DNA from: Bog-532 sp965277615
Lineage (GTDB): Bacteria; Actinomycetota; Actinomycetes; Streptosporangiales; Streptosporangiaceae
Assembly: GCA_965277615.1 (NCBI GenBank)
Contig: CBDIDG010000004.1
Span: forward strand, 124,001 to 188,000
Length of the DNA: 64,000 bases
Direction: 5' to 3'
Shown piece by piece: positions 27,065 to 34,737 of this stretch. The notes beneath the pieces were generated by a model. The model was not told the origin of the DNA. It was given only the letters and a program-made list of their open reading frames with translations, and ran no database searches. Positions within the stretch are counted from its first letter, which is position 1. Each line of letters starts with the position of its first letter. Both the position numbers and the translations under genes were made by a program.

Positions 27065-28759
27065 TCAGGGACCGGACACGGCCCCGCCCACCCAGTCGGC
27101 GTCGATGTTGAGGGTGTACGAGCCAACCTTCACGTTCTGGTTGCCCTGGTACTGCTTCACCCGGTCCGGGGCCCACTTGGCGGAGGCCAGATACGGCGTG
27201 CCGATCAGGTTGTTCTTCATGTCCCACAGCGCGAACCACAGGGCATCGGGCTGGTTGAGCGCGTGCCCGCTGATAGTGGTCGTGGTGGCGAGGTCGGTGA
27301 TGCCGGTCGAGGCGCTGGAGTAGACCCCGGAGACATAGCCCTTGGCGTGGATCTCCTTGGTCCAGGCGTCGAGGAACTGAAGCACCGTGGACTTACAGCT
27401 GGCGTTGGTGTTGTTGTAGGACTCCATGTCGAAGTAGATGGGCGACCCCTTGCCCAGGCCGAAGCTGACCGCATCGCCGACCGCGGTGTCGGCGGCTTGG
27501 GCGCCCTGGGTAGCCGGGGTCTGGGTGCTGATCTTCTGGAAGGAGTTGCAGGGCGCCTGCAGCCCGACGTAGATCGGCAGCAGGGACCAGCCCATGGCGT
27601 GCACGGCCTTGACCCAGGCCGCGGACAGGTTGCCGTAGTCGCAGGCCATGTTCTGGCCGCCGATGTAGATCCCGATGGCCGAGTACTTGGCCTTCCACGC
27701 CTTCATCGCGGCCTGTGAGGGCGCGGTGCAGGCGTCGAATCCGGCCAGCGGTTTGGCCGGAACGGTGGCCTTGACCGTGCCGGCCAGGGTCGTGGTCGTG
27801 CTCGGCGCTTTGGTCGTGGTTGCGGCCGGTGTCTTGGTCGCGGTGGGCGCCTTGGTGGTGGTTGCGGCCGGTGTCTTGGTCGTGGTCGGCGCCTTGGTGG
27901 TGGTCGCGGTGGGCGCCTTGGTGGTGGTCGTGGTCGGTGTCTTGGTCGTGGTCTTGGTCGTGGTGGAGGTGCTCGGCGGGCTGGTGACGGGCGGAGCGGT
28001 GAAGTAACTCCGGCTGGTGCTGGTCTGGGTGCCCGGACCGCCGTCATCGCCCACGCTGTTCCAGCTGAACTGCCTGGCGCTGCTGGCCGTGCTATCCGGC
28101 GTGCCCTGCCGGTACCGGTGGATGTTGCGCACGTACCCGGTCACCGCGGTGGCGTCCGAGCCGTAGGTCGCGGTCACGGACAGGTTGGCCCCCGGGACCG
28201 TACCCCGCAGCTCAGATGCCTGGCTGTACTGGTTGAGCTGGTTGAACGCCTGGGCCCGGGCCGCGATCCGGCGGCCGGCCACGCTCGGCGGCGGCGACTG
28301 GACCAGACCGCCCTGGGCCGCGGCGCTCTGCGTGCCCGCGCCGCCTGAACCGGACTCAGACACGCCGGCCGGGGTAATGGTGATCGTCTGCGCTCGGCCC
28401 ATAAGATTCGAAGGACAGTTCTGGTTGGCGCCGGGACTGCCGAGGTAAACCGCATTGATGTCGTACCTGACACACTGACCTGGATCGGTATCGAGCTGGA
28501 AGACTCGCCAGCTCGACGGGACGCTGACCGAGTACCCGTCGTACTCCACCGTCTGCATCGCCTGCGTGCTAGCGGGCGATCCCGGGCTGGGGCTGGCTTG
28601 TTTGCTCTTCGTCCTGGTAGCCGACGAGCCTGCCTTGGATACGTGATTGCTGACCAGGCCGCGGCCGGCCGCACTCGCGCTGGCCGGGCTCAGGCCCCCG
28701 GCAGCAAACACACCCATTGCGCACCCGATGCTTATGACGGCCACTGCTGTGCGACGCAT
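27065..28759 (-). CDS. Secreted DUF1906 (glycoside-hydrolase-like) protein with Thr-Pro linker
   Basis: 564 residues. An N-terminal signal peptide (MRRTAVAVISIGCAMGVFAAGGLSPASASA) points to export. Residues about 70-225 form an unassigned Cys-containing domain (VEYDGYSVSVPSSWRVFQLD). A long Thr/Lys/Pro/Ala linker of TTTKAPT-like repeats (residues about 265-335) joins it to a C-terminal domain beginning LAGFDACTAPSQAAMKAWK, with PIYFDMESYNNTNASC and the end YTLNIDADWVG. That domain matches DUF1906, a TIM-barrel fold related to GH25-like enzymes (Rv2525c type), and is likely to act in the cell wall. I take the ATG after GGGGGG as start. Confidence 0.85.
   Translation of the reverse strand: MRRTAVAVISIGCAMGVFAAGGLSPASASAAGRGLVSNHVSKAGSSATRTKSKQASPSPGSPASTQAMQTVEYDGYSVSVPSSWRVFQLDTDPGQCVRYDINAVYLGSPGANQNCPSNLMGRAQTITITPAGVSESGSGGAGTQSAAAQGGLVQSPPPSVAGRRIAARAQAFNQLNQYSQASELRGTVPGANLSVTATYGSDATAVTGYVRNIHRYRQGTPDSTASSARQFSWNSVGDDGGPGTQTSTSRSYFTAPPVTSPPSTSTTTKTTTKTPTTTTTKAPTATTTKAPTTTKTPAATTTKAPTATKTPAATTTKAPSTTTTLAGTVKATVPAKPLAGFDACTAPSQAAMKAWKAKYSAIGIYIGGQNMACDYGNLSAAWVKAVHAMGWSLLPIYVGLQAPCNSFQKISTQTPATQGAQAADTAVGDAVSFGLGKGSPIYFDMESYNNTNASCKSTVLQFLDAWTKEIHAKGYVSGVYSSASTGITDLATTTTISGHALNQPDALWFALWDMKNNLIGTPYLASAKWAPDRVKQYQGNQNVKVGSYTLNIDADWVGGAVSGP
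27770..27990 (-). repeat. Degenerate repeats coding the Thr-Lys-Pro linker
   Basis: Multiple imperfect 18- to 39-base repeats built from GGTGGTCGCGGTGGGCGCCTTGGT-like pieces code repeated TTTKAPTATTTKAP segments of the secreted DUF1906 protein. The array is in frame throughout. Confidence 0.8.
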
Positions 28760-29230
28760 CAACACCCCCCACTGCTGAAGAATTAACTGGCCGCTGGCGT
28801 CCGGCTGACCAGTACCCCCGTCGTGTAATTACGGCGACGCCACTTGCCGTTGTTCCCCCGTCACTCTCCGATTACCCCCGGTGATTTCTGCCCCCGGCGG
28901 TCCCTGATATATATAAACCCGGACATTGCCTGGCGCAGCCGCCGATCCTTGGCGTGGCTACCCCGAGATGTCACAAGGCAGAAATAATGTAACCACCCAA
29001 ATCCGGGCAACACATTATTAATAAAATGCTTTACGGGGCGCGGAAAATGCTTTGAACAACACGTTTGTAATTCACCGGCTCAGGGCATCAGACCAGGCCG
29101 AGTGTCTGATTTTGCCGATGCTGGGCGGTTGCCTTCAGTCGGCATTGCCGGTCAGCTGGCCGGGCTTCAGCCAGCGCTGAACGTCAGCTGGCCGTGTTTC
29201 AGCCAGCGCTGGACGTGAGCTGGCCGGGCT
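28760..29230. other. 471-base intergenic region, AT-rich promoter and structured-looking leader
   Basis: Upstream of the secreted DUF1906 gene (leftward). It contains a TATATATA tract at about 28908-28916 that could be the -10 region, leaving a leader of roughly 140 bases. On the minus strand that leader holds four similar blocks (GGGGGCAGA, GGGGGTAATCGG, GGGGGAACAACGG, GGGGGTACTGG). Positions 28980-29060 are unusually AT-rich (ATTATTAATAAAATG). The right end, 29151-29230, is a 32-base tandem repeat continuing from uppS. Confidence 0.5.
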
Positions 29231-29240
29231 TCAGCTGGCG
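29151..29240. repeat. 32-base tandem repeat, 2.8 copies, spanning the uppS stop
   Basis: Copies at 29151-29182, 29183-29214 and a partial one at 29215-29240 (starting GTCAGCTGGCCG or GTGAGCTGGCCG). The rightmost contains the last codons and TGA of uppS; the other two lie downstream of the stop. In the minus direction each copy contains GCTGGCTGAA, so stop-like triplets are repeated. Confidence 0.88.
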
Positions 29241-30031
29241 CCGACCGAGGTCCCGTCAGCGAGCTGATTCGGAATGGCGCCGCCGTACCGGCGGTCCCGG
29301 CTGGCGTAGATTTCGCATGCTTCCCACAGATTGCGGCGGTCGAAATCGGGCCAGAGCGTGTCGAGAAAGACAAGCTCGGCATAATGCGCCTGCCAGATAA
29401 GGAAATTCGAGGTGCGGTGCTCGCCCGATGAACGCACAAAAAGGTCAACATCGGGAATGTCCGGCTCGTAAAGATAACGGGCCAGCACCTTTTCGTTCAC
29501 CTTGTCCGGGCGGAGCTTGCCCGCGGCCACGTCGGCGGCGATCGCGGCGGCCGCGTCGGCGATCTCGGCCCGGCCGCCGTAGTTCACGCAGAACTGCAGC
29601 GTCAGCACGGAGTTGTTCGCGGACATCCGCTCCGCTTCCTCCAGCTCGGAGATCACGCTGCGCCACAGCCGCCGCCGGCGGCCGGCCCAGCGGATCCGGA
29701 CGCCCATCTCGTTGAGCAGGTCCCGGCGCCGGTGGATGACGTCGCGGTTGAACCCCATCAGGAAGCGCACCTCGTCCGGCGAGCGGCGCCAGTTCTCGGT
29801 CGAGAACGCGTACGCGGACAGGTACGGGATGCCCAGCTCGATCGCGCCCATGATCACGTCGAGCAGCGACGACTCGCCGACCTTGTGGCCCTCGGTGCGG
29901 GGCAGGCCGCGCTGCTTGGCCCAGCGGCCGTCGCCGTCCATGACGATGGCCACGTGCCGCGGGACCAGGTCCCGCGGGATAGCCGGCGGGCGGACACCAC
30001 TCGGATGGGGATCGGGCGGCCGAACGGTCAC
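29231..30031 (-). CDS. uppS: Isoprenyl transferase (undecaprenyl diphosphate synthase family)
   Basis: 266 residues. The cis-prenyltransferase blocks are clear: HVAIVMDGDGRWAKQRGL with the catalytic Asp, EGHKVG, AFSTENWRRSPDEV, and VRSSGEHRTSNFLIWQ with YAELVF. The enzyme condenses isopentenyl diphosphates into polyprenyl carrier lipids for wall synthesis; chain length (C50 or C55) cannot be told. The GTG start overlaps the recO stop by four bases (GTGA) and follows GGAG, so translation is coupled to recO. A longer frame reaching 30109 has no family-like N-terminus. Confidence 0.94.
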   Translation of the reverse strand: MTVRPPDPHPSGVRPPAIPRDLVPRHVAIVMDGDGRWAKQRGLPRTEGHKVGESSLLDVIMGAIELGIPYLSAYAFSTENWRRSPDEVRFLMGFNRDVIHRRRDLLNEMGVRIRWAGRRRRLWRSVISELEEAERMSANNSVLTLQFCVNYGGRAEIADAAAAIAADVAAGKLRPDKVNEKVLARYLYEPDIPDVDLFVRSSGEHRTSNFLIWQAHYAELVFLDTLWPDFDRRNLWEACEIYASRDRRYGGAIPNQLADGTSVGAS

Positions 30032-30759
30032 ACACGCTCCACGTGACGCAGCGAACGGATGGAGTGCTCCAGGTGCCACTGCAGGTAGGCGGCGACCAAG
30101 CCACTGCACTCTACCTGTTGGCGTCGTTCACTTCGATCCGCTGTGTCCCATTCGCCCCCGAGCAGGGCCGCCATCAGCCGGACCGTGGCCGAGCCGGGCG
30201 AGGCCGACCCGGGCGGCCGGCAGTTGGAGCACACCATGCCCCCGGCGGGGATGGCGAACGCGGCCAGCCGGTCCTTGCGGGCACAGCGGGCACACTCGTC
30301 CAGGACGGGCGCGTAGCCCGCCACGGCCAGCGACCGCAGCAGGTAGGCGTCGAGCACCAGCCGGGCCTCGTGGTCGCCTTCCCCCAGCGCCCGCAAGCCG
30401 CCGATGAGCAGCAGGAACTGCCGGAGGGTGGGCTCCTTCTCCTCCGGAGTGAACCGGTCGGCGGTCTCCAGCATGGCTACCCCGGCGGTGTACTTCGGGT
30501 AGTCCGAGGTCAGCGGGGCGCCGTAGGAACGGATCACCTCAGCCTGGGTGATCACGTCCAGCGAACGGCCCTGATACATCAGCAGGTCAACGTGGGTGAA
30601 CGGTTCCAGCCGGCCCCCGAACCGGGACTTGGTCCGCCGCACGCCCTTGGCCACGGCACGCACCTTGCCCGTCTTGCGGGCCAGCACGGTGACGATGTGA
30701 TCCGCCTCGCCGAGCTTCTGGGTGCGCAGCACGACCCCGTCATCCCGGTACAGCTGCAT
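30028..30759 (-). CDS. recO: DNA repair protein RecO
   Basis: 243 residues. The N-terminal OB fold starts MQLYRDDGVVLRTQKLGEAD, followed by RRTKSRFGGRLEPFTHVDLL. A zinc site of four cysteines is in CARCARKDRLAAF and GGMVCSNC. The protein promotes RecA loading onto SSB-coated gaps and strand annealing. The ATG matches the family start; 60 extra codons upstream are Arg/Pro-rich and overlap the divergent gene, so they are unlikely to be translated. recO-uppS is the usual actinobacterial pairing. Confidence 0.94.
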   Translation of the reverse strand: MQLYRDDGVVLRTQKLGEADHIVTVLARKTGKVRAVAKGVRRTKSRFGGRLEPFTHVDLLMYQGRSLDVITQAEVIRSYGAPLTSDYPKYTAGVAMLETADRFTPEEKEPTLRQFLLLIGGLRALGEGDHEARLVLDAYLLRSLAVAGYAPVLDECARCARKDRLAAFAIPAGGMVCSNCRPPGSASPGSATVRLMAALLGGEWDTADRSERRQQVECSGLVAAYLQWHLEHSIRSLRHVERV

Positions 30760-30866
30760 ATATCCATTGTCCCGCACCGGGCCGACAACGGGGGCCGCAC
30801 CGCGCCGAACCGGCCTGATCCGAGCGTGCCACCCGACATGTCGCTGCGCCCATAGACTCGGGAGAC

Positions 30867-31910
30867 GTGGAGCACGGGTTCGGGGTCGTCGGGGCCGGGG
30901 TGATCGGGGCGTTTCACGCCGCGGCGGTGGCGCTGGTGCCGGACGCACGGCTGGTGGCGGTGACCGACGTGGACCCGGGGCGGGCCGAGGCCTTTGCGGC
31001 CCGCCATGGATGTGTAGCAGTGCCGGACCTGGATGGCTTGGTCGGCCGGGACGACGTCGATGTGGTCGCCGTCTGTGTGCCCAGCGGGCTGCACGCCGAG
31101 GTAGGGGTGCGGGCGGCGAGGGCCGGCCGGCACCTGGTGGTGGAGAAGCCGATTGACGTCAGCCTGGCCGCGGCCGACCAGCTGATCGCGGCGGCCGCGG
31201 CGGCGGGGGTCACGGCCACGGTGATCTCTCAGCACCGGTTCGACCCGGGGCTGATCGAGCTGCGGCGGCTGATCGATGACGGAGCGCTCGGGCGGCTGCT
31301 GCTCGGCCAGGCCAGCACCAAGTGGTGGCGAGGCCAGGAGTACTACGACAGCGCGGGCTGGCGCGGCACCTGGGCCATGGACGGCGGGGCCCTGATGAAC
31401 CAGGGCATCCACTACGCCGACCTGCTGCGCTGGTGCCTGGGCCCGGTGGCCGAGGTGAGCGCGGTGACCGTGACCCAGGCGCACGACATGGAGGCCGAGG
31501 ACTGCGCGCTGGCCACGGTGCGGTTCACCTCGGGCGCGGTCGGCACGCTCACGGCCACCACGTCGGTGGTCCCCGGCTTCCCGCAGCGCCTGGAGATCAG
31601 CGGGACCGGAGGGTCGGCCGTGGTGGAGGACGGCGTGCTGGTCTACCGGGAGGTCCGCGGTGAGGCCGGGGGGATGGACGGGGTCAGTGGGGCGGAGGCC
31701 GGAGTGGTCGGAGAACGGGGCGGCTCGGCGGCGGCAAATGCGGCTGATCTGGAGGTGGCGTCGCATGCGGCGCAGCTGGCTGACCTGGTGGCGGCGATCG
31801 AGGAGAGACGGGAGCCCGCGGTGAGGCTGGCCGATGCACGAGCCACGCTGGAACTGGTGTGTGCCGTGTACCAGTCGGGGCGCGAGGGGCGGCCGGTGAG
31901 GCTGCGGTGA
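30867..31910 (+). CDS. Gfo/Idh/MocA family NAD(P)-dependent oxidoreductase
   Basis: 347 residues, GTG start. The Rossmann fold opens with FGVVGAGVIGAFHAAAV. VEKPIDVSLAAADQLI contains the EKP motif whose Lys is catalytic, and DGGALMNQGIHYADLLRWCLG contains the His used in substrate binding. A Gly/Ala-rich loop (about residues 268-290) interrupts the C-terminal sheet. The family oxidises or reduces sugars and inositols. The following isomerase-like gene begins ten bases after the stop, so the pair probably handles one sugar or cyclitol. Confidence 0.9.
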   Translation: MEHGFGVVGAGVIGAFHAAAVALVPDARLVAVTDVDPGRAEAFAARHGCVAVPDLDGLVGRDDVDVVAVCVPSGLHAEVGVRAARAGRHLVVEKPIDVSLAAADQLIAAAAAAGVTATVISQHRFDPGLIELRRLIDDGALGRLLLGQASTKWWRGQEYYDSAGWRGTWAMDGGALMNQGIHYADLLRWCLGPVAEVSAVTVTQAHDMEAEDCALATVRFTSGAVGTLTATTSVVPGFPQRLEISGTGGSAVVEDGVLVYREVRGEAGGMDGVSGAEAGVVGERGGSAAANAADLEVASHAAQLADLVAAIEERREPAVRLADARATLELVCAVYQSGREGRPVRLR

Positions 31911-31930
31911 CGGTGACCCAGTGACGGTGA
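31907..31930 (+). repeat. GTGACGGTGA direct repeat at a gene junction
   Basis: The ten bases GTGACGGTGA occur at 31907-31916 and 31921-31930. The first copy holds the TGA stop of the MocA-type gene; the second supplies the GTG start of the next gene. The junction looks like a local duplication that set the intergenic spacing. Confidence 0.7.
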
Positions 31931-32751
31931 TACTGAGCGGGTTCGCGGACGAGATCTCGCCCGACCTGGACACCCAGCTGGCGGTGCTGGCCGAGCAGTC
32001 CATCAGCCACCTGGAGCTGCGCAGCGCCTGGTCAGTCAGCGTGGCCGACCTCGACGATCAGCAGGTAGGCCGGATCCGGCGGGCCCTGGCCGGGGCCGGG
32101 GTGGCGGTCTCGGCCATCGGCTCCCCCATCGGGAAGATCGCGGTGGACGCGCCGCTGGCGCCGGAGCTGGACCGGCTGCGCCGGATCGCCGACATCGCGG
32201 GCGAGCTTTCCACGTCGCTGGTGCGGGTGTTCTCGTTCTTCCTGCCGCCGGGCCGGCCGACGGCGCAGTTCCGCGGGCCGGTGCTGGACCGGATGGCCGC
32301 GCTCACCGGGATCGCCGAGGAGCGCGGCCTCGTCCTGGCCCACGAGAACGAGAAGGAGATCTACGGGGACACCCCGGCCCGGTGCGCGGAGATCATCAGC
32401 GCGGTCGGGTCGCCGGCTCTGCGGGCCACGTTCGACGCGGCCAACTTCGTCCAGTGCGGGGTGGCCCCGCACACCGAGGCCTATCCCCTGCTCGCGCCCT
32501 ACCTGGAGTACTTGCAGGTCAAGGACGCCCTGGCCGCCACCGGCGCGGTGGTACCCGCGGGAATGGGTGACGGCCAGGTGCGTCTGACTCTGGCCGCGCT
32601 GGCCGAAGCCGGGTTCGCCGGCTTCGTCTCGCTCGAACCGCACCTGGGGGTGGCCGGGCGGTTCGGTGGCTTCAGCGGGCCAGAGGACTTCACCCGGGCC
32701 ACCAGCGCCCTCAAGGGGCTGCTGGCGGACCTGGGTATGCCGTGGCGTTAG
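31921..32751 (+). CDS. Sugar phosphate isomerase/epimerase-like TIM-barrel protein
   Basis: 276 residues, GTG start. A TIM barrel of the AP-endonuclease-2 superfamily: LSGFADEISPDLDTQL, SISHLELRS, VSAIGSPIGKI, LAHENEKEIYGDTPARC, ATFDAANFVQCG, LQVKDAL, and the last strand GFVSLEPHLG. The Glu, Asp, His/Lys and Glu metal ligands of the family are at the expected ends of strands. Relatives include IolE, IolI and sugar epimerases. It follows the MocA-type dehydrogenase directly, which suggests joint sugar or inositol catabolism. Confidence 0.9.
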   Translation: MTVILSGFADEISPDLDTQLAVLAEQSISHLELRSAWSVSVADLDDQQVGRIRRALAGAGVAVSAIGSPIGKIAVDAPLAPELDRLRRIADIAGELSTSLVRVFSFFLPPGRPTAQFRGPVLDRMAALTGIAEERGLVLAHENEKEIYGDTPARCAEIISAVGSPALRATFDAANFVQCGVAPHTEAYPLLAPYLEYLQVKDALAATGAVVPAGMGDGQVRLTLAALAEAGFAGFVSLEPHLGVAGRFGGFSGPEDFTRATSALKGLLADLGMPWR

Positions 32752-32763
32752 CGCCTCAGCGCC

Positions 32764-34527
32764 TCAGCGGCGGGTGCGGTTGACTGCGGACAGGACCGCG
32801 CGCATCGAGGCACCGGTGGTGTCGGCGTCGACGCCGACCCCCCACAGGGTCCGGCCGTCGATCTCGCACTCGACGTAGGCCGCGGCCTGGGCGTCCGACC
32901 CGGCCGACAGGGCGTGCTCGGTGTAGTCGAGGACGCGTACCTTGACCCCGACCCCGCCGAGCGCGTCGCAGAAGGCCGAGATCGGCCCGTTGCCGGAGCC
33001 CTCGACCTGGCGGACCTCGCCGTCCACCTGGACCTCGGCCGTGAGCACGTGCTTGGACTCGACCACCGATGAGGCGCGGTGCCCGAGCAGCGCCACCGGG
33101 CCGTCGGACAGGTATTCGGCCGAGAACTTGGCCCACATCTCGGCCGGGGTGACCTCGCCGCCCCCGTCGTCGGTGGCGGCCTGGACGACCCGGGAGAACT
33201 CGATCTGCAGCCGCCGGGGCAGGTCGAGCTGATGCTCGGCCTTCATGATGTAGGCGACGCCGCCCTTGCCGGACTGGGAGTTGACCCGAATCACGGCCTC
33301 GTAGGACCGGCCCACATCGTGCGGGTCGACGGGCAGGTAGGGCACGGCCCACGGGTAGTCGGCGAACGGCACGCCGGCCGCCGCGGCTTCCTTCTCGAGG
33401 GCCTCGAATCCCTTCTTGATCGCGTCCTGGTGCGAGCCGGAGAATGCGGTGTAGACCAGGTCGCCGGCGTAGGGGTGGCGCGGGTGGACCGGAAGCTGGT
33501 TGCAGTACTCGACGGTGCGCCGGACCTCATCGATGTCAGAGAAGTCGATCATCGGGTCGATGCCCTGGCTGAACAGGTTCAGGCCCAGCGTGACCAGGCA
33601 GACGTTGCCGGTCCGCTCACCGTTGCCGAACAGGCAGCCCTCGACCCGGTCGGCGCCGGCCATCAGGGCCAGCTCGGCGTCGGCCACCGCGGTGCCGCGG
33701 TCGTTGTGGGTGTGGACCGACAGGCAGACGCTCTCCCGCCGGGTGAACTGGCGGCTCATCCACTCGATCTGGTCGGCATACACGTTGGAGGTGGACCGCT
33801 CGACCGTGCAGGGCAGGTTGAAGATGATCTCCCGCCCGGCTTCGGGCTGCCACAGGTCGGACACGGCCTCGCAGACCTCGATGGAGAAGTCGAGCTCGGT
33901 GTCCATGAAGATCTCGGGCGAATATTCGTAGCCGAAATCGGTCCCCGAGAGCAGCCGCTCGGCGTGCCGGAGGACCGAGATCGTACCGTCGGTGGCCAGC
34001 GCCTTGGTCTGCTCGCGGGTCATGCCGAACACCACGCGGCGGAACAGCGGGGCGCAGCCGTTGTACAGGTGGACGGTGGCGCGCGGCGCACCGACCAGCG
34101 ACTCGACGGTCCGCTCGATGAGGTCGTCGCGGGCCTGGGTCAGCACCGAGATCTGCACGTCGTCGGGGATGCGGTCACCCTCGATGAGCTCGCGGACGAA
34201 GTCGAAGTCGGTCTGGCTGGCCGACGCGAAGCCAACCTCGATCTCCTTGTAGCCCATGGCCACCAGGAGGTCGAACATCTTCCGTTTGCGGGCCGGGCTC
34301 ATCGGGTCGATCAGAGCCTGGTTGCCGTCGCGCAGGTCGGTGGACAGCCAGCGCGGGGCCCGGGTGATCTGGTGGTTGGGCCAGGTGCGGTCGGGCAGGT
34401 CGACCGGGGCGAACGCGGTGTAGCGGCTGATCGGCATGCCGCTGGGCTGCTGCCGGATATCTCCGGTACCCACGGACTGGGCGCGCGGATTCGGTACGTC
34501 AGACGCGTGCGTCTGCTGGGAAGTCAT
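32764..34527 (-). CDS. leuA: 2-isopropylmalate synthase
   Basis: 587 residues from an ATG with GAGGAGC upstream. The HMGL-like catalytic barrel has WLSTDLRDGNQALIDPMSPARK (metal-binding Asp), VHLYNGCAPLFRRVVFG, and SVHTHNDRGTAVADAELAL with the two metal His residues. The C-terminal third (from DDGGGEVTPAEMWAKF to DADTTGASMRAVLSAV) is the regulatory LeuA dimer domain that senses leucine. It catalyses the first committed step of leucine synthesis from acetyl-CoA and 2-oxoisovalerate. The size and N-terminal extension fit the long actinobacterial type. A Leu-rich leader peptide lies about 100 bases upstream. Confidence 0.97.
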   Translation of the reverse strand: MTSQQTHASDVPNPRAQSVGTGDIRQQPSGMPISRYTAFAPVDLPDRTWPNHQITRAPRWLSTDLRDGNQALIDPMSPARKRKMFDLLVAMGYKEIEVGFASASQTDFDFVRELIEGDRIPDDVQISVLTQARDDLIERTVESLVGAPRATVHLYNGCAPLFRRVVFGMTREQTKALATDGTISVLRHAERLLSGTDFGYEYSPEIFMDTELDFSIEVCEAVSDLWQPEAGREIIFNLPCTVERSTSNVYADQIEWMSRQFTRRESVCLSVHTHNDRGTAVADAELALMAGADRVEGCLFGNGERTGNVCLVTLGLNLFSQGIDPMIDFSDIDEVRRTVEYCNQLPVHPRHPYAGDLVYTAFSGSHQDAIKKGFEALEKEAAAAGVPFADYPWAVPYLPVDPHDVGRSYEAVIRVNSQSGKGGVAYIMKAEHQLDLPRRLQIEFSRVVQAATDDGGGEVTPAEMWAKFSAEYLSDGPVALLGHRASSVVESKHVLTAEVQVDGEVRQVEGSGNGPISAFCDALGGVGVKVRVLDYTEHALSAGSDAQAAAYVECEIDGRTLWGVGVDADTTGASMRAVLSAVNRTRR

Positions 34528-34607
34528 TGGGGAACTGCTCCTCGTCGAGGCGGCGGGGACCCGGCCGAAGACGTCGGCCGCGATCTGGCCAGCGGTCACG
34601 CGAAACT

Positions 34608-34647
34608 CCGCGACGAGGGAGCAGGCCGTTACCGGCCCTCGCCGCGG
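34608..34647 (-). promoter_or_regulatory. Attenuator hairpin of the leuA leader
   Basis: Reading leftward, the arm at 34636-34647 (CCGCGGCGAGGG) overlaps the last sense codons of the leader peptide. It pairs with 34608-34619 (CCCTCGTCGCGG), 12 pairs including one G-U. A nested GGCC/GGCC stem sits inside. A ribosome stalled on the Leu codons would cover or free the first arm, as in classical attenuation. The pairing is seen; the mechanism is inferred. Confidence 0.65.
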
Positions 34648-34673
34648 CGGCTAAGCAGAAGCAGCCCGCGCAT
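34629..34673 (-). CDS. leuL: leuA leader peptide
   Basis: A 14-residue reading frame, MRGLLLLSRRGEGR and TAA, with four consecutive leucine codons (CTG CTT CTG CTT; CTT is a rare codon in this genome). It lies about 100 bases upstream of leuA on the same strand. A TAGGCT box at 34683-34688 is placed so that transcription would start very close to the ATG, giving a nearly leaderless message. Such leaders control leuA by attenuation in actinobacteria. Confidence 0.85.
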   Translation of the reverse strand: MRGLLLLSRRGEGR

Positions 34674-34737
34674 GATGGTCCCAGCCTAGCAGGAATAATC
34701 AGTCGCGCTGGGCCGGCGGCGGTGTTTACCTGACGGG

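Noticed and set aside
29100..29240. Transposon end or IS remnant suggested by repeats
   Set aside because: Repeats are direct and tandem, with no terminal inverted repeats or transposase fragments.
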